From Tissierellia bacterium (lineage in GTDB: Bacteria > Bacillota_A > Clostridia > Tissierellales > Peptoniphilaceae): a stretch of DNA of 6,121 nucleotides. Both the position numbers and the translations under genes were made by a program. Location of the stretch: positions 1 to 6,121 of the forward strand of contig JAAZCH010000381.1 of NCBI GenBank assembly GCA_012513395.1. Direction: 5' to 3'. Under the pieces are notes generated by a model, which ran no database searches, had not been told where the DNA came from, and saw only the letters and a list, made by a program, of their open reading frames with translations. Numbering within the stretch: the stretch's first letter is position 1; every line of letters starts with the position of its first letter. Below are positions 1 to 4,972 of this stretch, piece by piece.

Positions 1-4
1 ATAA

Positions 5-81
5 TGGTGTTCGCGGCGGGAATCGAACCCACGGCCTTTCGCTTAGGAGGCGAACGCTCTATCCTACTGAGCTACGCAAAC
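5..81 (-). tRNA. tRNA-Arg, anticodon CCU, with encoded CCA
   Basis: Read on the minus strand this folds into a complete cloverleaf. The acceptor stem is GTTTGCG paired with CGCGAAC (one G-U pair), followed by discriminator A and an encoded CCA. The D stem is GCTC/GAGC. The anticodon stem TTCGC/GCGAA closes the loop CTCCTAA, which places CCT at positions 34-36 and so reads the arginine codon AGG. The variable loop has five bases, and the T arm carries the standard TTCGAAT loop. No obvious promoter lies directly in front of it; a hairpin at 98-122 separates it from the upstream hydrolase gene on the same strand. Confidence 0.97.
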
Positions 82-89
82 TTAGTTAC

Positions 90-122
90 AAAAACATAAG
101 GTAAATTCACTTGAATTACCTT
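90..122 (-). terminator. Hairpin with short U tract after the hydrolase gene
   Basis: On the minus strand a 7-bp stem AAGGTAA/TTACCTT, continued past one bulged base by TTC/GAA around a four-base loop, is followed by ATG and then five T (90-94). It sits 25 bases after the hydrolase stop codon and could be its terminator. It is AT-rich and imperfect, so termination may be weak. Its T tract ends only eight bases before the tRNA, leaving no room for a separate tRNA promoter after it, so it could instead be a leader or processing hairpin. Confidence 0.4.
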
Positions 123-146
123 GTCATAGAAATATTATATTATCCC

Positions 147-833
147 TTAAGTTTCAATATTAAACTTATAGTTATCGTGTTCAGGTACAAACACTTCTGT
201 CTTTAAACTTCTGTTGTGCTCTTTTAATTCGTGAAGTATTTCTACATTTCCCCAAAAATGCATAGGAAATAAGTATGTTGGCTTTACTATGTCAATAAAA
301 TAAGTAACACCACTAGTAGCATATTTACCCAATCTTGGGTCTACTGGAAACATTGCAATTTCTACATTTTTTCTTCTGATATTTTTAATTTCTTTGTCGA
401 AGTCCTTTGACATTTCCATTTTGTCTTCTTGGGTATCTTCATCTTCCCAAATCCAAAGATTTAAATCTCCTGCGTGGAAGATTCCAATATTATCTACGTA
501 AACGAATACGCTAATTCCCTTGTCAGTAGAACCGAAAGTTTCTACTTGAAAATCCCCAATAAATCTTTTGGCATTGGGTTCTATATAAAATACGTTGCTT
601 TGGTAAGGTAAGTTATATTCCTCTTTTATATCTGAGCTTAGAAGAATTCTAACTGGTCCTTCGATACCTAAAATATCCTGGTTGAAATGATCAGGATGGC
701 TGTGAGTCGCTATAATAAGGGTTGGTTTGTCGAACTCTGGCAAATCACCTTTGACATAGTCAACTAACAATATGTGATTTTCTGTCTCTACTAAATATCC
801 GCTATGATTAATATACTCAACATTTGCTTTCAT
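147..833 (-). CDS. MBL-fold metallo-hydrolase, small clostridial type
   Basis: This 228-residue protein belongs to the metallo-beta-lactamase superfamily. No signal peptide is visible, so it should be cytoplasmic. Seen in sequence: an N-terminal strand region, then the metal-binding motif HSHPDH (H44, H46, D48, H49) after TLIIAT, the motif IFHAGDLN (H120, D123) and a late FPMHF (H192). These match superfamily motifs 2, 4 and 5. The expected histidine of motif 3 is not obvious; the corresponding stretch reads GSTDKG (101-106). The HAGDLN and GSTD pattern resembles a clostridial group of uncharacterised MBL hydrolases related to the UlaG/UPF0173 branch; the substrate is unknown. The start is supported by AGGGG seven bases upstream and an extended -10 promoter at 855-863. 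It is transcribed divergently from htrA. The fold is confident; the reaction is not known. Confidence 0.88.
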   Translation of the reverse strand: MKANVEYINHSGYLVETENHILLVDYVKGDLPEFDKPTLIIATHSHPDHFNQDILGIEGPVRILLSSDIKEEYNLPYQSNVFYIEPNAKRFIGDFQVETFGSTDKGISVFVYVDNIGIFHAGDLNLWIWEDEDTQEDKMEMSKDFDKEIKNIRRKNVEIAMFPVDPRLGKYATSGVTYFIDIVKPTYLFPMHFWGNVEILHELKEHNRSLKTEVFVPEHDNYKFNIET

Positions 834-854
834 GAATTCACCCCTCTAAAATTG

Positions 855-863
855 ATTATAACA
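855..863 (-). promoter_or_regulatory. Extended -10 promoter of the MBL hydrolase
   Basis: On the minus strand the sequence reads TGTTATAAT, a perfect TATAAT with the TGn extension, 21 bases upstream of the start codon. No good -35 box is found 16 to 18 bases further upstream, as is usual for extended -10 promoters. Confidence 0.6.
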
Positions 864-885
864 TAAATACCATTATTTTTTCATC

Positions 886-902
886 TTTAATTCATTTGTA
901 GT
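886..902 (+). promoter_or_regulatory. WalR-like direct repeat in the htrA promoter
   Basis: TTTAAT-N5-TGTAGT has half-sites 11 bp apart. It matches 10 of 12 positions of the published WalR (YycF) consensus TGTWAH-N5-TGTWAH. The element overlaps the -35 region of the htrA promoter, ending 14 bp before its -10 box. It lies upstream of the divergent hydrolase promoter, so it could affect both. Homology extends beyond the hexamers: TTTAATTCA and TGTAGTTCA are aligned repeats. Binding is inferred; chance matches are possible in AT-rich DNA. Confidence 0.45.
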
Positions 903-916
903 TCAGTTTTAAGGGG

Positions 917-922
917 TATAAT
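917..922 (+). promoter_or_regulatory. -10 box of the htrA promoter
   Basis: A perfect TATAAT lies 55 bases before the htrA start codon, preceded by GGGG. The -35 region is poor (TTTGTA at 895-900 with a 16-bp spacer) and coincides with the direct repeat at 886-902, which fits a promoter that needs an activator. Confidence 0.6.
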
Positions 923-977
923 CCAAATATAATTTAGTAAATAAAGTAATCGCGAGTTGATTAAGGAGTGAATACAG

Positions 978-2297
978 ATGAATGACGATTATAAATATGA
1001 ACAAGACACTAAACTAGATGAACAATCCCAAGAAAACACCTATAGATTAGTGGAAGAGTCTTATAAGAGAGATAGAAGAACTTACGACGAGCCTTCTTAT
1101 AATTACGACAATGGATACTATGAAGATAAAAACAGATATGATTCCAATTATAAGAACGAAAAAAAATCTAAAGGCAGAGGATCTTTGGTGGTTCTGGCTT
1201 TGGTATTTTCAATTATAGGGTCTCTAATTGGTGGAGCTTTCGGAGCGAAGCTAGCTTATGACAGATACAAGATAGACTATACTACTGCAGGAACAACTCC
1301 GCCATCATATACTATTAATACAAAAGATGAAGTTACTACAGTTTCAGCAGTTGCAACTGCGAATTTGGATAGCGTGGTTGGAATTACGACGACTACGATT
1401 ATGCGAGATATATTCAATCGCCAAGTAGGCGCCCAAGCTATGGGGAGTGGATTTATCGTAAATGAAAATGGATATATAATGACCAATGACCACGTAATAG
1501 CTAGTCTTACTTCTGATACGGGATATTCTTCAGGAGGAGGATACGCAGACCAAGTAGCTGTAGTTTTAAATGACGGCTCTCAACTTCCTGCAGAAATACT
1601 TTGGAGTGACAGCACACTTGATTTGGCGATATTAAAAGTAGAGCCAGAGGTTCCATTAAAGGCAGTAAAACTAGGAAATTCAGACGAGTTATTAATAGGT
1701 GAGCAGGCAATAGCTATAGGAAACCCATTTGCTTTAGAATTCCACGGAACTGTTACAGCTGGATATATTTCTGGACTTAACAGAACTCTACGAGGACAAG
1801 GCACCACGATGCAAGATCTTATACAAACCGATGCATCTATTAACCAAGGAAATAGCGGTGGACCTCTTTTAAATGGAAAGGGAGAAGTTATCGGAATTAA
1901 CACCATGAAAATTTCTTCAGGAGAAGGACTGGGTTTTGCGATTCCTGTGAATACAGCGAAACCAATTATTGAACAAGTAATAAAAACTGGTACATTTGAA
2001 AGAGTTACTTTAGGCATTACTCTTATGGACTTGGAAAGATTTGAAGAACTATATAAGGTGGATTTAGCTCCGGATAACGGCGTAATTATTTTGGAAGTGG
2101 TTTCAGGTTCTCCAGCTAATAAAGCTGATTTACAAGTAAATGACGTATTAACTAAAATTGGCGGAGATGAAATAAAAAATGTAACGGATCTTCAAAATAA
2201 ACTTACGAAATATAACTTTGGAGATACTGTAGAGTTAGAATATGTGAGAAATCGAGAGACAAATAAAGTGGACGTTACTTTCGAATCTTACAATTAA
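978..2297 (+). CDS. htrA: HtrA/DegP-type serine protease, membrane-anchored, one PDZ domain
   Basis: An S1C-family protease that degrades misfolded or surplus proteins on the outer face of the membrane. Domain order in the 439 residues: a polar, tyrosine-rich cytoplasmic tail (1-68), one transmembrane helix (about 69-92), a linker, a trypsin-like domain (about 120-335) and a single C-terminal PDZ domain (about 345-435). The catalytic triad is visible: H172 in TNDHV, D215 in STLDLAILK, S293 in GNSGGP. Size and architecture are normal for Gram-positive HtrA proteins (HtrA, HtrB, YycK). AAGGAG ends nine bases before the ATG and supports the start. It is monocistronic, between its own promoter and a strong terminator. 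Family members respond to envelope stress. The WalR-like repeat upstream fits, since an htrA-like gene often belongs to the walRK operon in Bacillus; walRK itself is not in this window. The tail has 11 tyrosines in its first 60 residues. Confidence 0.96.
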   Translation: MNDDYKYEQDTKLDEQSQENTYRLVEESYKRDRRTYDEPSYNYDNGYYEDKNRYDSNYKNEKKSKGRGSLVVLALVFSIIGSLIGGAFGAKLAYDRYKIDYTTAGTTPPSYTINTKDEVTTVSAVATANLDSVVGITTTTIMRDIFNRQVGAQAMGSGFIVNENGYIMTNDHVIASLTSDTGYSSGGGYADQVAVVLNDGSQLPAEILWSDSTLDLAILKVEPEVPLKAVKLGNSDELLIGEQAIAIGNPFALEFHGTVTAGYISGLNRTLRGQGTTMQDLIQTDASINQGNSGGPLLNGKGEVIGINTMKISSGEGLGFAIPVNTAKPIIEQVIKTGTFERVTLGITLMDLERFEELYKVDLAPDNGVIILEVVSGSPANKADLQVNDVLTKIGGDEIKNVTDLQNKLTKYNFGDTVELEYVRNRETNKVDVTFESYN

Positions 2298-2322
2298 AAT
2301 AAATGGCTCAGGCCTCCTTTTT

Positions 2323-2357
2323 AAAAACAACTGGAGAAATCTAGTTGTTTTTTATTT
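2323..2357 (+). terminator. Rho-independent terminator of htrA
   Basis: A 13-bp stem (2323-2335 with 2340-2352, one G-T pair) closes a GAAA tetraloop. The descending arm runs into a T-rich tract (2348-2357). It begins 26 bases after the htrA stop codon. The A-rich ascending arm could also serve the opposite strand. Confidence 0.9.
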
Positions 2358-2384
2358 GGAGACATTACAAACTGATACAAGTTA

Positions 2385-2392
2385 TTGTACAA
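2385..2392. promoter_or_regulatory. TGTACA palindrome, possible relic YefM operator
   Basis: The palindrome TTGTACAA contains TGTACA, the known core hexamer of the yefM-yoeB operator of E. coli. It lies 23 bases before the start codon of the yefM-like remnant. A partial second copy, TGATACA, is centred about 12 bases upstream; in E. coli two operator repeats are also spaced about one helical turn apart. Assignment as an operator is inference from position and motif. Confidence 0.4.
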
Positions 2393-2415
2393 CAAATATA
2401 CGAGGAAATGATAAA

Positions 2416-2506
2416 ATGGAAGCTGTGAATTATAGTAATTTTACAAAACATTTGAAAAGTATATGAAAAAATAAACGAAAACTAAGAAGCTATAATTATA
2501 ACTTCT
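2416..2506 (+). pseudogene. Decayed YefM-type antitoxin gene (5' remnant)
   Basis: After a GAGG ribosome binding site at 2402-2405, an ATG opens the peptide MEAVNYSNFTKHLKS, which closely resembles the start of Gram-positive YefM antitoxins (typically MEAV-YS-F---LK-Y). The frame then hits TGA at 2464. Moving one base forward at 2461 restores the family pattern: YEKINEN, a TAA stop at 2483, then EAIIITS, matching the usual region with KINE-EPLIVT. Loss of two bases near 2461-2470 would explain the shift. About 30 codons survive out of the usual 80 to 90. The C-terminal half and any YoeB-type toxin are missing, because the next promoter follows at once. Intact YefM is the DNA-binding antitoxin of a type II system and represses its own operon. 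This copy cannot make the full protein. Confidence 0.7.
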
Positions 2507-2538
2507 ATTATCCCATCTTAAAGTAATATTAACTTTTT

Positions 2539-2555
2539 TGTAACTCAAATGTAGT
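2539..2555 (+). promoter_or_regulatory. WalR-like direct repeat in the lipoprotein promoter
   Basis: TGTAAC-N5-TGTAGT matches 11 of 12 positions of the WalR consensus TGTWAH-N5-TGTWAH; the only mismatch, G in place of A in the second half, is shared with the htrA site. The repeat period is 11 bp. It covers the -35 region and ends 10 bp before the -10 box. Control by WalR is inferred. Confidence 0.5.
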
Positions 2556-2565
2556 TAATTTAAAT

Positions 2566-2571
2566 TATAAT
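2566..2571 (+). promoter_or_regulatory. -10 box of the lipoprotein promoter
   Basis: A perfect TATAAT 31 bases before the start codon. The hexamer 17 bp upstream (ACTCAA) is a poor -35 box and lies inside the direct repeat at 2539-2555, again suggesting activator dependence. Confidence 0.6.
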
Positions 2572-2602
2572 CAGGGTAATAGTTAATTAATAGGAGGTAG
2601 AT

Positions 2603-3247
2603 ATGAAAACTTTTAAATTTAATAGATTAATCTTAATAATAAGCACTTTGACAGTTGGTTTACTTGTACTTACATCTTGTGGGGATATAATTACAAAAGT
2701 GGAACCAGAAGAACCTGAAACAAAAGAAACTACTGTTGTGGAAGAAGAACCTGAGGAAATAGAAGAGCCGAAAGAGGAACCTAGAGTTTCTGAGCTAGAA
2801 GGGGAGAGATATGCTATCATATCTGATGTGGATCTTTCTAGAGTCGATGAAAACTTACAAAAACCAGAAAATCTTCAAAAGGGTGGAGTCGTTTATATTC
2901 ACAGAATTGAAAATGGCTTGGCTTTTATAGATATAATTCGTGATTTCGGAGATGTGGTTCTTAATTACGATTCTTTCAGAGGCTATATACCTGCTGAAAA
3001 TTTAATTCTTAATCCTACTGAAGAAGATTATAAAGACAAAGCTATAACTTTCCATATAAAACCAGGAGAAGTTAGTGCAAAAGAAACGGTGACTAATAAC
3101 GAAATAGAAATTTCTGGTGGTAGCTATGCGACTGCCCTAGAAATAGAAGATGATCAGATTTTAATTGCACAAGCTGGAGGAGGACATTCAGTTTGGATTT
3201 CTAAAGACGATGTGGATTTTGACTTTTCGGGATTCACTGGATATTAG
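2603..3247 (+). CDS. Lipoprotein with acidic stalk and SH3-like region, function unknown
   Basis: I do not recognise this 214-residue protein as a named family. It has a basic N-terminus, a hydrophobic segment (about 8-24) and the lipobox LTSC with the lipidation cysteine at C26, so it should be anchored on the outer face of the membrane. Residues 33-60 are a Glu/Pro-rich stalk. A region of about 66-136 ends in RGYIPAENL, which resembles the closing strand of bacterial SH3 domains. A second beta-rich stretch (about 146-206, with HSVWISKDDVDF) could be another SH3-like unit. Bacterial SH3 domains often bind cell-wall peptides, but no catalytic domain is present. AGGAGG at 2592-2597 fixes the start. 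It has its own promoter with a WalR-like repeat and is followed by a terminator, so it is probably transcribed alone. A wall-sensing or wall-binding role is inference. Confidence 0.88.
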   Translation: MKTFKFNRLILIISTLTVGLLVLTSCGDIITKVEPEEPETKETTVVEEEPEEIEEPKEEPRVSELEGERYAIISDVDLSRVDENLQKPENLQKGGVVYIHRIENGLAFIDIIRDFGDVVLNYDSFRGYIPAENLILNPTEEDYKDKAITFHIKPGEVSAKETVTNNEIEISGGSYATALEIEDDQILIAQAGGGHSVWISKDDVDFDFSGFTGY

Positions 3248-3333
3248 ATTAGAAAATACATTTAACAGTTGACGGTTGGTTACGCTTTTGTTGGACAAGT
3301 TAAATATGTCGTGACGTGATAATGGAATTAGGA

Positions 3334-3357
3334 ACGCAGTGTCATATGATACTGTGT
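3334..3357 (+). other. Stem-loop in the 3' untranslated region of the lipoprotein gene
   Basis: ACGCAGTGTC pairs with GATACTGTGT (10 bp, two G-U pairs) around the loop ATAT. It lies between the lipoprotein stop and the terminator at 3374. The rest of 3248-3373 shows no coding potential and no convincing promoter, so I read it as a long 3' UTR, possibly protecting the end of the message or giving a 3'-derived small RNA. Confidence 0.5.
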
Positions 3358-3373
3358 GCATAGAAAATTTTTT

Positions 3374-3418
3374 AAAAGCTTGTAGTGAGATTGATTTTCC
3401 TACGAGCTTTTTTGTTTT
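3374..3418 (+). terminator. Rho-independent terminator of the lipoprotein gene
   Basis: AAAAGCTTGTAG (3374-3385) pairs with CTACGAGCTTTT (3400-3411), 12 bp with one G-T pair, around a 14-base loop. The T tract is TTTTTTGTTTT. It lies 126 bases after the stop codon and just upstream of the next promoter. Confidence 0.88.
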
Positions 3419-3480
3419 AAGTTCTTAATTAATTGTGATTTTGCATTTAAGAATTGATGTAATTTGCCTTTTGTTTGGGG

Positions 3481-3486
3481 TATAAT
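3481..3486 (+). promoter_or_regulatory. -10 box of the SPFH gene
   Basis: TATAAT preceded by GGGG, the same ten bases (GGGGTATAAT) as in the htrA promoter. It lies 36 bases before the ATG chosen for the SPFH gene. The hexamer 17 bp upstream is TGTAAT (3458-3463), a poor -35 box. Its position rules out the TTG at 3475 as the start, since that codon would lie upstream of the transcript. Confidence 0.6.
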
Positions 3487-3522
3487 AGAATTAATAAAAA
3501 TTTACAAGAAAGAGGGAGAAGT

Positions 3523-4752
3523 ATGGGACTAATTAAAGCAGGATTAGACGCTGTAAGTTCTACATTCAGTGACCAGTGGAAGGAATTTTTTTACTCTGAC
3601 GCTATGAGCGCAGATGTTTTAGTGACCAAAGGCCAAAAACGTGTATCTGGTAGATCTGCAAATGTTGGATCTGACAATATCATTTCAAACGGCAGCGGTA
3701 TCGCCGTAGCCAACGGCCAATGTATGATAATTGTGGAACAAGGAGAAGTAGTAGAATTTTGTGCAGAACCTGGACAATACACCTATGACACTTCTACAGA
3801 ACCGAGTATTTTCCAAGGAGACTTAAAAGATACCATCATAGAAACCTTTAGAACCATAGGAAAGAGATTTACTTATGGGGGAGATACAGGAAAAGACCAA
3901 AGAGTTTACTATTTTAATACAAAGGAAATACCAGGAAATAAGTTTGGAACTCCAAATCCGGTACCCTTTAGAGTAGTGGATAGAAATATTGGTTTAGACG
4001 TGGATATTTCAGTTAGGGCTAACGGGCTTTACTCCTATAAAATCGTAGATCCTCTATTATTTTATACAAATGTAACTGGAAATGTGGCGGGCGAATATAG
4101 ACGAGATGAAATAGACGCTACGTTGAGATCTGAATTTTTGACGGCGTTACAGCCAGCTTTTGCAAAAATTTCTGCGATGGGAATTAGATATTCTGAACTT
4201 CCTGGACATACTATGGAACTTGCAGATGCAATGAACGAAGTTTTGAGTGGGAAATGGGGAGAACTTCGTGGACTAGAAATCATAACAGTTTCCATCAATT
4301 CCATAACCGCACCACCAGAAGATGAAGAGATGATTAAGCAACTCCAAAGAAGTGCAGTCTACAGAGATCCATCAATGGCAGGAGCTGCCATAGTAGGCGC
4401 CCAAGCAGATGCTATGAAAGAAGCTGCTAAAAATCCTGGAGGAGCTATGGGCGGCTTCATAGGAATGGGAATGGCAAGAGACGCAGGCGGAGCTAACGCA
4501 GATGCATTCTACAAAATGGCCGAAGAACAAAAGCAACAACAACAATCTCAAGGACAACCAGGACCAGCACCATCAGGAGCTAAGTGGTTCTGTCCAGAAT
4601 GTGGTACAGAGAACTACGGAAAATTCTGTACTAATTGCGGCACGAAAAAACCAGAGTCCTTAGACGGGTCAAAGTGTAACAATTGTGGATGGGAAAATCC
4701 AGACCCAGAAAAGACACCAAACTTCTGCCCAAGCTGTGGAAATAAGTTTTAA
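3523..4752 (+). CDS. YdjI-like SPFH/band 7 protein with C-terminal double zinc ribbon
   Basis: From the ATG at 3523 this gives 409 residues. The start follows AGAGGGAG, lies after the -10 box, and yields MGLIKAG, the usual N-terminus of the YdjI family. An open frame reaches back to a TTG at 3475, but that would place the promoter inside the gene. Residues about 20-285 form the SPFH (band 7) domain, with the family's N-terminal pattern DQWKEFFYSDAM and DVLVTKG. A Gly/Ala-rich segment (about 285-335) and a Gln/Pro-rich linker follow, then two zinc ribbons: C357, C360, C369, C372 and C385, C388, C402, C405. Bacillus YdjI works with PspA and two membrane proteins in envelope stress; such SPFH proteins are thought to form membrane-associated scaffolds. 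No transmembrane helix is visible here, so membrane association would need partners. No pspA, ydjG or ydjH homologue is adjacent. The family call is confident; the role is inferred. Confidence 0.92.
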   Translation: MGLIKAGLDAVSSTFSDQWKEFFYSDAMSADVLVTKGQKRVSGRSANVGSDNIISNGSGIAVANGQCMIIVEQGEVVEFCAEPGQYTYDTSTEPSIFQGDLKDTIIETFRTIGKRFTYGGDTGKDQRVYYFNTKEIPGNKFGTPNPVPFRVVDRNIGLDVDISVRANGLYSYKIVDPLLFYTNVTGNVAGEYRRDEIDATLRSEFLTALQPAFAKISAMGIRYSELPGHTMELADAMNEVLSGKWGELRGLEIITVSINSITAPPEDEEMIKQLQRSAVYRDPSMAGAAIVGAQADAMKEAAKNPGGAMGGFIGMGMARDAGGANADAFYKMAEEQKQQQQSQGQPGPAPSGAKWFCPECGTENYGKFCTNCGTKKPESLDGSKCNNCGWENPDPEKTPNFCPSCGNKF

Positions 4753-4773
4753 TATAATTAAGTATTAAATAGT

Positions 4774-4838
4774 AGAGGCTGCCTGGCAAACCAATCGTAG
4801 TCGCCGCATTGTATGCGGCTTAAAGTCCAGGCGCCTCT
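4774..4838 (+). ncRNA. Unassigned structured RNA element ahead of alr
   Basis: AGAGGC (4774-4779), one bulged T, then GCCTGG (4781-4786) pair with CCAGGC (4827-4832) and GCCTCT (4833-4838), a 12-bp stem. Inside, after 16 unpaired bases, GCCGCA/TGCGGC (4803-4808 with 4814-4819) forms a perfect hairpin with loop TTGTA; seven bases then lead back to the outer stem. The element is much richer in GC than its surroundings. No T tract follows, so it is not an ordinary terminator. I could not match it to a riboswitch, T-box or other RNA family I know. It could be a 3' element of the SPFH message, an alr leader or a free small RNA. The structure is seen on paper only; either strand could be the active one. 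Confidence 0.5.
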
Positions 4839-4904
4839 TGATTGATGTTAATAAACTAGGATTTATCAATTCCGTGCTTTTGGGCAAAACGTTCTTAATA
4901 TGGA

Positions 4905-4932
4905 TTGGAAAAAGCCCGTACTTAAAGATTAT
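4905..4932 (+). promoter_or_regulatory. Possible weak alr promoter
   Basis: TTGGAA (4905-4910), a 16-bp spacer and GATTAT (4927-4932) each match four of six consensus positions. No terminator is visible between the SPFH gene and alr, so alr may instead, or also, be read through from the SPFH promoter. Confidence 0.25.
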
Positions 4933-4944
4933 GTAAAAATTACA
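4932..4944. repeat. Short palindrome TGTAA-AAA-TTACA before alr
   Basis: A perfect 5-bp inverted repeat with a three-base spacer, 28 bases before the alr start codon and overlapping the end of the possible -10 box. It could be an operator for a dimeric repressor, but short AT-rich palindromes arise easily by chance. Confidence 0.25.
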
Positions 4945-4972
4945 ACGTAAATATTTTAGGAGTGAATACTGA

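Noticed and set aside
1580..2017. Minus-strand open frames within htrA, the lipoprotein, the SPFH gene and alr
   Set aside because: They lie opposite strong coding regions with full domain evidence, lack ribosome binding sites and give sequences with no recognisable motifs.
2429..2445. WalR-like direct repeat on the minus strand (TGTAAA-N5-TATAAT)
   Set aside because: It lies inside the antitoxin remnant, where the bases are explained by conserved codons, and no promoter faces that way. It shows that chance matches occur in this AT-rich DNA.
3447..3463. Third WalR-like site before the SPFH gene
   Set aside because: Only one half-site (TGTAAT) is good; the partner 11 bp upstream, TTAAGA, matches three of six positions and there is none downstream.
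917..3486. Shared GGGGTATAAT at the htrA and SPFH promoters
   Set aside because: Six of the ten bases are the -10 consensus, so the shared part is only four G; not enough for a claim of common regulation.
3475..3522. Extended start (TTG at 3475) for the SPFH gene
   Set aside because: The codon lies upstream of the TATAAT at 3481-3486, has no ribosome binding site, and adds residues foreign to the family. The ATG at 3523 follows AGAGGGAG and gives the normal YdjI N-terminus.
4774..4838. Terminator, T-box or lysine riboswitch
   Set aside because: No T tract follows the stem, no T-box core sequence is present, and the loops do not match the lysine riboswitch or other riboswitch consensus sequences I know.
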